NCBI GenBank assembly: GCA_002490665.1
Contig: DKUL01000067.1
Location: forward strand, 1-64,000
DNA length: 64,000 nucleotides
From: Lachnospiraceae bacterium UBA7205
Lineage (GTDB): Bacteria; Bacillota; Clostridia; Lachnospirales; Lachnospiraceae
Direction of reading: 5' to 3'
In this document: piece by piece, positions 57,117 to 64,000 of the stretch
Layout of the letters: each line of letters begins with the position of its first letter
Numbering within the stretch: position 1 is the stretch's first letter
Program-made: the position numbers and the translations under genes
The notes under the pieces: generated by a model
Told to the model about the DNA's origin: nothing
What the model saw: only the letters and a program-made list of their open reading frames with translations
Databases searched by the model: none

Positions 57117-58856
57117 TCATCCCCCTCGCCCAATCCCGGCAAGAAACTCAAACACCCCCGCCACGTCGAGCCGTCCATATCCCCATTCCCTATTCGGAAA
57201 CTCCATAAAGCTGTCGCGCTCCGCGCCCCGGATAAGGTAGTTTTTGATGTTGACGGAATTGACCAGAATGTCATTGCTGTCCACAACCGCCCATTCCATG
57301 AGCTGTGCACAGCCGCCTGCCGTGATGGCTGCCGCCACGCTCGCTCCGCTCCTGTCCCCGAACGGAGTTGATACGTTGACGCCAGGCGCCGCGATATCCG
57401 GCACAATATAATTATCTCGCGCGTAACCGCGCCCGGAGCTTGCCGCGATGCTGTCATTGGTAATCTGGTAGGCGGCTGCAGTCACAACGCTGTGAACATA
57501 CGCCGGTTCCGTGATTGTCGTATACGGATTCGGCTCCAGAAAATATGTTTCAGACCACAAAAAGTCTGTGATGGGCAGCCATATGTGAAACTGCCCGCCT
57601 ACCGTATTTCCCTCTGAATTAATCCGGATGCTCCAGACCCCCTGTGTCGGATCCGAAAAACGGAAGCGGATAATCTCCGCACCGGAAAGTGTTTCCACGA
57701 GCTGGTATTCCACCACAATCCTCGTCTTTTCATAGACAAACGTGAACTCCTGCGGAATGTAATTCCTCGGATTGTTCCACCGCGCCCGCTCACCTCCCGG
57801 CGTCACGATGGCTGCGTTGTAAAAATACGGGGCATCGCCCCACAAATCCATGATGAATCCCTTATTGTCCTCCCCCACACGAAGCTCAACATCATGGTAT
57901 GTCTGGCTGTCACTTATTTCGCCAAAATAATGATGTGCCGCGTTTCCCTCATTGCCGCCCGCGATGACGGTCACCCTGCTTTTCTGTGTGCTGACATAGT
58001 CAAGATACCTTCCGAGCAGTCCCGCACCCGTATGGTCACCATAACTCGTTCCAATCCCAAGACAGATGACAAGAGGCCGCGTCAGAATCAGCACATATTT
58101 CTGCAAATACTGAATCGCCTGCAGGATATCAGCCTCACTGTAGCATGGCACTCCGGGTGGTATCTTGTAATAGTCCCTCAGGTAGGGTTTCGCCTCCTTC
58201 AGCTTTACAACCGCAATCTGGCAGTCAGGCGCTGCACCTATGAAGCTGCCATTCTCAATCGAGCTTCCGGCTGCCAGGCTCGCCATTACGCTCCCATGGC
58301 CGTTTGCATCTGTACTTGGCACAATAGAAAATGGGTCATCGCTCGCAAGCGCCTCATTAATCATCTCATTGGTGTATTCCGTTCCATACTGGAACCCCTC
58401 CGGAGGAATACCGGTCTGAATCGTCTGATCCCAAATACTTACAATGCGGCTTCTTCCTGCAAAATCACGAAAAACAGGCTCCTGATAACGAATTCCCGTA
58501 TCAATAAAACCTATCGTGACATTCTTTCCGGTAAGGTTAAGCGGCTCCCTCTGTGCTGCCAGGATTCCCGACTCCGCCAGACTCAGCGTATTGAGCGCCG
58601 TGTTCTGCGAAGCCTTCAGATTTTGTGCCGGGATACCTTCCATCAGCCCATAGCATTTTGGCGTGAGGGCGTATGCCCGCTGTCCAAATCTGTAGTCCTC
58701 TGTACTGTTCCGGTCTATGTATAATATTCCCCATTCGCCAGTTAACCGATGAAAGCAGTAATCAAATGGTAATTCATACTGATATTCCTCCGGCAAAATG
58801 GCATCTCCCAATATATCCGCATAGTCATTTGACAATATTCGTTCCTTACAGGTCAC
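57117..58856 (-). CDS. Csp-like subtilisin-family protease (S8)
   Basis: About 579 residues, no signal peptide. A short N-terminal prodomain is followed by the catalytic domain: Asp119 in IGFIDTGI, His187 in DANGHGSVMASL and Ser506 in SGASVAAAITAG (in place of the usual GTSMAAP). A large insertion of about 150 residues between His and Ser forms a jelly-roll-like segment (EFTFVYEKTRIVVEYQLV). This architecture is that of clostridial Csp proteases that activate cortex lysis at spore germination, though many Lachnospiraceae carry several paralogues of unknown role. GTG at 58856 has GGGG seven bases upstream; a TTG at 58871 is unlikely given the promoter. Confidence 0.88.
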   Translation of the reverse strand: MTCKERILSNDYADILGDAILPEEYQYELPFDYCFHRLTGEWGILYIDRNSTEDYRFGQRAYALTPKCYGLMEGIPAQNLKASQNTALNTLSLAESGILAAQREPLNLTGKNVTIGFIDTGIRYQEPVFRDFAGRSRIVSIWDQTIQTGIPPEGFQYGTEYTNEMINEALASDDPFSIVPSTDANGHGSVMASLAAGSSIENGSFIGAAPDCQIAVVKLKEAKPYLRDYYKIPPGVPCYSEADILQAIQYLQKYVLILTRPLVICLGIGTSYGDHTGAGLLGRYLDYVSTQKSRVTVIAGGNEGNAAHHYFGEISDSQTYHDVELRVGEDNKGFIMDLWGDAPYFYNAAIVTPGGERARWNNPRNYIPQEFTFVYEKTRIVVEYQLVETLSGAEIIRFRFSDPTQGVWSIRINSEGNTVGGQFHIWLPITDFLWSETYFLEPNPYTTITEPAYVHSVVTAAAYQITNDSIAASSGRGYARDNYIVPDIAAPGVNVSTPFGDRSGASVAAAITAGGCAQLMEWAVVDSNDILVNSVNIKNYLIRGAERDSFMEFPNREWGYGRLDVAGVFEFLAGIGRGG

Positions 58857-58881
58857 TTGTTTTCCCCGCAAAAAAGTTATT

Positions 58882-58909
58882 ACTATAATCTATGCCGCCC
58901 AACATACAA
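58882..58909 (-). promoter_or_regulatory. Promoter of the Csp-like protease gene
   Basis: Minus strand: -10 TATAGT at 58882-58887, 16-base spacer, -35 TTGTAT at 58904-58909. Predicted start about 20 bases before the GTG. Confidence 0.5.
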
Positions 58910-58939
58910 TATCACATTTTTTAAACACGCTCGAGCATT

Positions 58940-59458
58940 TCATTCCTCTTCGTGTCCCTCCCGCGGCACACTGTCCAGCTGATACATGCTTCTGTCAAAC
59001 CGCACTTTAAACTGGATGTTTTTGTGGCTGACATGGTAAAACGCCAGTGACACAATCACAATACCGACTGCAATCCCGAGTGCTATGATAATTGTTTCAT
59101 GCGCATACAGCTTCGCCTCATCTACGTTCGCATCCACAATCGCGCTCATGGTGTAATACAGCCTGCCCCCCGGCACAAGCGGAATAATGGCGGGAATAAG
59201 AAATACCGTTGCAGGCGCTTTTACGACCCTTGCCAGTACTTCCGCGTACAGCGTTGCCACCGCCGCAGGTATCAGGTTCTGCAATAGCAGCGACAACCCA
59301 CATTCCACACAGATACAGTAGAGAAAGGTAGCGAACATTCCGCCCAGACAGCCGTATATGATTTTATTCCTTTTGATATTGATAATCAGACAGTACCCAA
59401 GTGTTCCTGCTGTCGCCGTCAATATCATGACAAAATATTTTTCCAAAAAATGCATCAT
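58940..59458 (-). CDS. Threonine/serine exporter, ThrE C-terminal half
   Basis: 172 residues, five membrane helices, with the ThrE_2 signature ALVKAPATVFLIPAIIPLVPGG-like stretch (here RVVKAPATVFLIPAIIPLVPG) and YYTM. Pairs with the product of the upstream gene to form a split ThrE transporter, as in many Firmicutes. The ATG at 59458 overlaps the stop of the partner (ATGA-type overlap), so they are translationally coupled. Ends in a short charged cytosolic tail. Confidence 0.88.
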   Translation of the reverse strand: MMHFLEKYFVMILTATAGTLGYCLIINIKRNKIIYGCLGGMFATFLYCICVECGLSLLLQNLIPAAVATLYAEVLARVVKAPATVFLIPAIIPLVPGGRLYYTMSAIVDANVDEAKLYAHETIIIALGIAVGIVIVSLAFYHVSHKNIQFKVRFDRSMYQLDSVPREGHEEE

Positions 59459-60246
59459 CTCAACAATCCCCCGAGCATCATAATTGCCATACCAAATCCG
59501 GCAGCGATGGCGACCGCAATCATCAGTGCCTCGGCAAGCCGCAGGATACCGGTAATAATATCGCCGCACATCATATCCCTGAGGGAATTCATCAGGTTAA
59601 TCCCCGGAACGAGCAGCATGATGCTCCCAATCATCACCTTGTCGGCGTTCTGCCCGATTCCGGCATATACTGCCAAAATGCAGAGTACCCCAGACACAAC
59701 AGACAGCGCCAGGCTGTATACAACCCGGTTTCTGCCGTGGGAGGAGAAACAGTAATTCCACAGGTACATCAGCACCGACACGATTCCTGCGGCAAGACCA
59801 TCCCGCAAATTGCCTCCGAAAAAAATGGCAAATGCCGATGCAAGCAGCACATAACCTGACAATTTCGACTTGTAAATCCGTCTTTTCTCCGGAGCCATTA
59901 TCGTCCTGATATGCCGCTCAATCTCCGCGCAGGAAGGTTTTTTTTCGCAAATATAGCGCGACAGGGCATTTAGTTCCTCAAGTTTTTTCAAGTCCGTAGG
60001 GTATGGGTTGATGCGCCTTGTAAGGGTATAATTGCGCCCGTCATCCGTTTTCCAGCTTAAAATAATCAGGGACAGAATCGTAAATACATCCACGATTCCG
60101 CCGCCGTATGCCGTACAGATTCGCGTGACGGTATCTTCCACCCGCAGAATCTCCGCGCCGCAGCGCAGCATCGTCTCCCCCATGTCGAGCGCGCACTCCA
60201 TGACAAGCGCCGGGTTTTCACAACATTGTTCCTTGTCCATTGCCAT
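59455..60246 (-). CDS. Threonine/serine exporter, ThrE N-terminal half
   Basis: 263 residues. A cytosolic N-terminal region (ALDMGETMLRCGAEILRVEDTVTRIC, NPYPTDLKKLEELNALSRYI) is followed by five helices including VPGINLMNSLRDMMCGDIITGILRLAEA, the signature of the ThrE/YjjP family. ATG at 60246 preceded by GGGAGG; an ATG at 60264 lies upstream of that site and is less likely. Role: export of threonine, serine or, in YjjP-type relatives, small organic acids. Confidence 0.9.
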   Translation of the reverse strand: MAMDKEQCCENPALVMECALDMGETMLRCGAEILRVEDTVTRICTAYGGGIVDVFTILSLIILSWKTDDGRNYTLTRRINPYPTDLKKLEELNALSRYICEKKPSCAEIERHIRTIMAPEKRRIYKSKLSGYVLLASAFAIFFGGNLRDGLAAGIVSVLMYLWNYCFSSHGRNRVVYSLALSVVSGVLCILAVYAGIGQNADKVMIGSIMLLVPGINLMNSLRDMMCGDIITGILRLAEALMIAVAIAAGFGMAIMMLGGLLR

Positions 60247-60362
60247 GTTTTCCTCCCGATTCATATTCTTTTACTATCATATTGCATTTTGTGCAGTTCG
60301 TCCATACTATTTCCACATTCTCAATTTTTTTATCATTTTTGCCATTATACGGCGCGATTGCC

Positions 60363-60391
60363 TTGACCGTTGTTTTTGAAAGTGTTATCAT
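60363..60391 (+). promoter_or_regulatory. Sigma-A promoter of ptb-buk
   Basis: -35 TTGACC at 60363-60368, 17-base spacer, -10 TATCAT at 60386-60391. The divergent thrE promoter in 60247-60340 is weaker (TATGAT near 60276). Confidence 0.75.
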
Positions 60392-60442
60392 TTTAACAAA
60401 TGGGTGTTTCCCTAAAATTAAGTGAATAACGAGGTGTTTCAA

Positions 60443-61363
60443 ATGAGTAAAGGTTTTAAAGATTTACTGAAAAAGGTTTATGAGTGCGACCGCAAGACCG
60501 TTGCCGTTGCCGTTGCCGAGGATGAGCCGGTACTGGAAGCCGTACAGGCTGCCAGGGAAAAAGGCATTGCTGACGCAATCTTAGTCGGCGATGAGGGCAA
60601 GATCAGGGAAATTGCTGCCGGAATGAACATGGATCTGACAGGCTTTGAGATTATCAACGAACCTGACCATGTACAGGCGGCGCACACAGCGGTAAAGCTT
60701 GTGCACGACGGCAAGGCTGATATGTACATGAAAGGTCTTATCGACACCAAGAATTTCCTCAAGAGTGTTCTTGACAAGGAAGTCGGTCTTCGCACGGGCA
60801 AGGCGCTCTCCCATGTGTGCGTATTTGAAATCAAGGGCATCGACCGGCTTCTGTTCCTCTCGGACGTTGCGTTTATGACCTATCCCACGCTGGAAGACAA
60901 GGTTTCCATCATCAACAACACGGTTGAGGTCTGCCATGCATGCGGCATTGCAGAGCCAAAGGTAGCGCCGGTTGCCGCTGTTGAAGTTGTCAACCCGAAA
61001 ATGCCCTGCACGGTTGATGCCGACGAGCTTACGAAAATGAATGCCGAGGGCAAGATTACCGGCTGTGTAATCGACGGTCCGCTCTCCATGGACATGGCAA
61101 TTGACAGCGCTGCTGCCGCACACAAGGGCGGCACGGGCAGGAAGATTGCCGGGGATGCCGATGTCATCCTTTTCCCGGATATCCATTCCGGAAATCTTGT
61201 GTACAAGGTGCTGACGCATCTCTGTGACGTAAAAAATGGCAACATCCTGACTGGTACGGCTGCACCTGTCATCCTGACATCCCGGTCAGATTCATTTGAG
61301 GCGAAGCTCAACTCCATCGCGCTTGCCGCAGTTGTCGCAGAATCCATGAAAAATGCGAAATAG
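60443..61363 (+). CDS. ptb: Phosphate butyryltransferase
   Basis: 306 residues. Converts butyryl-CoA and phosphate to butyryl phosphate. Landmarks include DAILVGDEGKIREIA, ADMYMKGLIDTKNFLKSVLDKEVGLRTGK, VFEIKGIDRLLFLSDVAFMTYP, DGPLSMDMAIDSAAAAHKG and ADVILFPDIHSGNLVYKVL. Start at 60443, with GAGGTG six bases upstream. It is followed by buk after 42 bases. The pair identifies the butyrate-kinase route to butyrate and ATP rather than the butyryl-CoA:acetate transferase route. Confidence 0.95.
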   Translation: MSKGFKDLLKKVYECDRKTVAVAVAEDEPVLEAVQAAREKGIADAILVGDEGKIREIAAGMNMDLTGFEIINEPDHVQAAHTAVKLVHDGKADMYMKGLIDTKNFLKSVLDKEVGLRTGKALSHVCVFEIKGIDRLLFLSDVAFMTYPTLEDKVSIINNTVEVCHACGIAEPKVAPVAAVEVVNPKMPCTVDADELTKMNAEGKITGCVIDGPLSMDMAIDSAAAAHKGGTGRKIAGDADVILFPDIHSGNLVYKVLTHLCDVKNGNILTGTAAPVILTSRSDSFEAKLNSIALAAVVAESMKNAK

Positions 61364-61405
61364 TATGTTAAAATAAATGAATACTGTCTTAGGAGGAAAA
61401 CAACT

Positions 61406-62473
61406 ATGTCAATCAAAAGTCTGATTATCAATCCGGGTTCTACTTCTACCAAAATCGGTGTCTTTGAGGATGAAACATTATTGTTTGAGGAGACGCTCAG
61501 ACACTCTACGGAGGAGATATCCCAATATGCCACAATCGTGGATCAGAAGGATTTTCGCAAGAAAATCATCACGGACTTGCTGGCGCAGAAAAACTTCGAC
61601 ATCCAGTCACTGAATGTTGTCGTTGGACGCGGCGGCATGTTAAAACCAATTCCAGGTGGTACATATGCGGTGACTGACGCCCTGCTTGCCGACTTAAAGG
61701 TCGGTGTCCAGGGACAGCATGCCTCCAATCTCGGCGGCATCCTCGCAAGGGAAATTGCTGATTCCATCGGTGTTCCCTCATACATTGTCGACCCTGTTGT
61801 CGTGGATGAGCTGATGCCGATTGCAAGATACTCCGGTGTTCCTGAGCTCCCACGCACCAGCGTATTCCATGCATTGAACCAGAAGGCCGTGGCAAAGAGA
61901 TATGCCAAGGAAATCGGCAGGCCCTACGATTCCCTGCGCTTAATCGTTGTCCACATGGGCGGCGGCGTATCAGTAGGCGCCCACGAAAACGGCAAGGTTA
62001 TCGACGTGTTTAACGCACTTGACGGAGACGGGGCATTTTCTCCCGAGCGTGCCGGGGCTGTTCCCAGCGGTGCCCTTATCAAGATGTGCTTCTCCGGAAC
62101 ATACACGGAAAAAGAAATATACAGCAAGATTGTGGGCAAGGGCGGCTTTAATGCCTACCTTGGGACAAACGATATGCGCGAGGTGACAAAGCGCGCCAAT
62201 GAGGGTGATGAAAAAGCTGTGGAGTCCAAAAAGGCATTCCTGCTGCAGGTGGCAAAGGATATCGGTTCCATGGCATGCGTACTTGGCGGAAAAGTTGACC
62301 AGATTATCGTTACCGGCGGAATCGCTTACGGTGCGGATGTAGTCGCAGCACTCAAGGACTATGCAGAGTGGATTGCACCTTTCACGGTTTATCCCGGCGA
62401 GGATGAACTTCTTGCCCTTGCACAGGGCGCCCTCCGCGTGCTGAACGGCGAAGAAAAACCTATGGAATATTAA
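61406..62473 (+). CDS. buk: Butyrate kinase
   Basis: 355 residues, ASKHA acetokinase family. Opens LIINPGSTSTKIGVFEDE, contains VVGRGGMLKPIPGGTY, PRTSVFHALNQKAVA, VVHMGGGVSVGAH, NALDGDGAFSPERAG and a final IIVTGGIAYGADVV. Makes butyrate and ATP from butyryl phosphate. AGGAGG precedes the ATG. Second gene of ptb-buk, closed by a strong terminator. Confidence 0.96.
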   Translation: MSIKSLIINPGSTSTKIGVFEDETLLFEETLRHSTEEISQYATIVDQKDFRKKIITDLLAQKNFDIQSLNVVVGRGGMLKPIPGGTYAVTDALLADLKVGVQGQHASNLGGILAREIADSIGVPSYIVDPVVVDELMPIARYSGVPELPRTSVFHALNQKAVAKRYAKEIGRPYDSLRLIVVHMGGGVSVGAHENGKVIDVFNALDGDGAFSPERAGAVPSGALIKMCFSGTYTEKEIYSKIVGKGGFNAYLGTNDMREVTKRANEGDEKAVESKKAFLLQVAKDIGSMACVLGGKVDQIIVTGGIAYGADVVAALKDYAEWIAPFTVYPGEDELLALAQGALRVLNGEEKPMEY

Positions 62474-62505
62474 TAAAAAGCAGGCGAAAATGCCTGCTTT
62501 TTATT
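62472..62505. terminator. Bidirectional intrinsic terminator
   Basis: Perfect 14-bp stem AATAAAAAGCAGGC (62472-62485) and complement (62492-62505), six-base loop, T-run on both reading directions. Ends ptb-buk (plus) and the polyamine operon (minus). Confidence 0.93.
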
Positions 62506-62518
62506 ATGCGTAATTCAT

Positions 62519-63709
62519 TTATAACCTCGTTTTAAAATCGTCATAGCCAAAGTGTTTCACGATTTCCCATGTGCCATCTTCTTTCAGTGCCACGATATCG
62601 GGAAGCGGCATGCCGTTAAAGGTATTGTTTTTCACCATGGAATAAATCGCCATGTCCCCGAAAATAAGCCGGTCTCCGACACACAGAGGCCGGTCAAAAG
62701 AATAGTCGCCAATCACGTCTCCCGCAAGGCAGGTCGGTCCCCCCAGCCTGTAGGTATATGCCTTGTCCCCTGCTTCCCCGCTGCCACAGAGCGGCGGTCT
62801 GTAGGGCATCTCGAGGACGTCAGGCATATGGCATGCCGCGGAAGTGTCGAGAATCGCATTTACCACACTGCCATTTTGAACCATTTCCAGTACTTCTGCC
62901 ACCAGAAATCCCGCATTGAGCGCGACTGCCTCACCAGGTTCGAGATAAACCTGAATTCCGTACCGGTTCTGAACATACCTGACAAGCGCAATCAGCCTGT
63001 CCACATCATAATCCTCCCTTGTGATATGATGCCCCCCGCCCAAATTGAGCCACTTCATCTGATACAGGTATTTTCCAAACCTTTCTTCCACCGCTTTCAT
63101 GGTTGCGGCGAGTGCGTCCGCATTCTGTTCACACAGACAGTGGAAGTGAAGTCCCGACAGTCCTTCCAGCTGATCCTCCCTGAAGTTTTCCAGTGTGACA
63201 CCAAGCCTGGAACCCGGGGCACATGGGTCATAAATTGCATGTTCCTGTGTGGAATACGCCGGATTTATCCGGATTCCGCATGCCTTTTTCGCCGCCAGCG
63301 CCTTCTCCTTATACTTTTCCCACTGCCCAAAGGAGTTAAATACAATATGGTCACAGATATCCAGCAGTTCATCCATATGGGCTTCTGTGTATGCCGGGGA
63401 AAACACATGGTTCTCGCACCGCTTTGTTTTTCCGCCAATGTCGGTTATCTCCCTTTTGCAAAGCTCCTCATATCCAAGCCTTGCCTCATACAGGCCGCTT
63501 GCCGTCACTCCGTCCAGATATTTCCCTATCAGCGGATAATAATAATACATGGAAAATGCCTTCTGCGCCAGCAGTATCCTGCATCCTGCCTCATCACAGA
63601 CATGGCGGAGCACCTCAAGGTTCCTCCTTAAAAGCTGCTCGCTTACAATGTAACATGGGGTCGCGACCTCGTGCTTTACTGCTTCAGCCGCCCGATAATC
63701 AATGCCCAA
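62519..63709 (-). CDS. nspC: Carboxynorspermidine/carboxyspermidine decarboxylase
   Basis: 396 residues, alanine-racemase-fold PLP enzyme. Lys50 in LLAQKAFSMYYYYP binds PLP; HFHCLCEQNADAL, WLNLGGGHHITREDYD, YLEPGEAVALNAGF and the substrate-site Cys in SAACHMPDVLEMPYRPPL follow. It completes the aspartate-semialdehyde-dependent route to spermidine or norspermidine. The start is TTG at 63709 with GGGAGG eight bases upstream. 44 bases downstream of the carboxynorspermidine dehydrogenase gene, its pathway partner. Confidence 0.94.
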   Translation of the reverse strand: MGIDYRAAEAVKHEVATPCYIVSEQLLRRNLEVLRHVCDEAGCRILLAQKAFSMYYYYPLIGKYLDGVTASGLYEARLGYEELCKREITDIGGKTKRCENHVFSPAYTEAHMDELLDICDHIVFNSFGQWEKYKEKALAAKKACGIRINPAYSTQEHAIYDPCAPGSRLGVTLENFREDQLEGLSGLHFHCLCEQNADALAATMKAVEERFGKYLYQMKWLNLGGGHHITREDYDVDRLIALVRYVQNRYGIQVYLEPGEAVALNAGFLVAEVLEMVQNGSVVNAILDTSAACHMPDVLEMPYRPPLCGSGEAGDKAYTYRLGGPTCLAGDVIGDYSFDRPLCVGDRLIFGDMAIYSMVKNNTFNGMPLPDIVALKEDGTWEIVKHFGYDDFKTRL

Positions 63710-63753
63710 TCCTTCAACCTCCCTTGATCCTGTTTGGACAGTGTATGATTACT

Positions 63754-64000
63754 CTAATCCACAAGAACCGGATGATGACTTTCCTGCCACGGAAGTCCCC
63801 ATTTATTCAGGGCTTCCATATAGGGATCCGGATCAAACTCCTCCACCGTAAAGACACCTGGCTTGTTCCATTTTCCAGTCATAAGCATCATTGCGCCAAC
63901 CATCGCCGGAACGCCTGTTGTATAGGAAATCGCCTGTGACCCGACTTCCCTGTAACACTCCTGGTGGTCGCAGACATTATATAGATAATACGTCTTATCC
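63754..64000 (-). CDS. Carboxynorspermidine dehydrogenase (saccharopine-dehydrogenase family), 3' end
   Basis: Only the last 81 codons are inside the window. They read YYLYNVCDHQECYREVGSQ, then ISYTTGVPAMVGAMMLM, KWNKPGVFTVEEFDPDPY and end PVLVD, typical of the C-terminal domain of carboxy(nor)spermidine synthase/saccharopine dehydrogenase-like proteins. The enzyme condenses aspartate semialdehyde with a diamine and reduces the imine with NADPH. The juxtaposition with nspC makes the polyamine role nearly certain; the gene continues beyond position 64000. Confidence 0.88.
   Translation of the reverse strand, partial: DKTYYLYNVCDHQECYREVGSQAISYTTGVPAMVGAMMLMTGKWNKPGVFTVEEFDPDPYMEALNKWGLPWQESHHPVLVD

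Overview
The window looks like a chromosomal segment of an anaerobic, spore-forming Firmicute of class Clostridia, most likely Lachnospiraceae. The evidence is the TsaE/TsaB/RimI/TsaD cluster, a class II GalT, the phosphotransbutyrylase-butyrate kinase pair, a Csp-like subtilase, strong AGGAGG-type ribosome sites and A/T-rich sigma-A promoters. This assignment is inference from gene content; no ribosomal RNA gene is present.

Layout. 1-330: 5' end of a serine-type tRNA on the minus strand behind two tandem consensus promoters. 0.3-6.0 kb: a minus-strand housekeeping operon (YcxB-like, tsaE, tsaB, rimI, rnz, a membrane-anchored protein, tsaD, ispD) for t6A tRNA modification, tRNA maturation and isoprenoid synthesis. 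6.1-9.8 kb: a MacAB-like ABC efflux operon headed by a previously uncalled 20-codon ORF and a promoter with four 11-12 bp phased TTAA repeats. 10-23.3 kb: AAA+ ATPase, tex, a DUF975-like membrane protein, a GGDEF protein with a LacI-type sensor, a zinc-ribbon membrane protein, prfB with its programmed frameshift, secA and a tyrosine recombinase.

23.3-37.9 kb: small proteins and a GNAT enzyme, then a sugar ABC importer (binding protein, two permeases, YesL-like protein). Next comes a cassette-like block with a heterodimeric ABC exporter, a regulator fused to a PurM-like domain, and two tandem AraC paralogues. About 60 bp of direct repeat brackets the exporter/regulator block. 35.9-47.0 kb: a galactan/galactoside operon (GH53, galT, LacI, AraC, GH2 beta-galactosidase, a large DUF3863-like protein, a zinc ribbon) with a clear LacI-type operator at its promoter, followed by a KDG-kinase-like gene with its own palindromic operator.

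47.2-58.9 kb: HtrA protease, a PfkB kinase with a DNA-binding domain, a divergent carbamate kinase, an LspA-like protein, a lipoprotein, a 1,073-residue HD plus Hsp90-like ATPase fusion that looks like a conflict-system protein, a DEDDh exonuclease and a Csp-like subtilase. 58.9-64 kb: two-gene ThrE exporter, ptb-buk butyrate synthesis, and the start of a carboxynorspermidine/carboxyspermidine polyamine operon (nspC plus the truncated dehydrogenase).

The best candidates for something undescribed are the HD/Hsp90-like ATPase gene with its internal base-composition break, the HTH-PurM fusion with a promoter box it shares with a GNAT gene, the 20-residue ORF leading the efflux operon, and the start-codon hairpin in front of the LspA-like gene.
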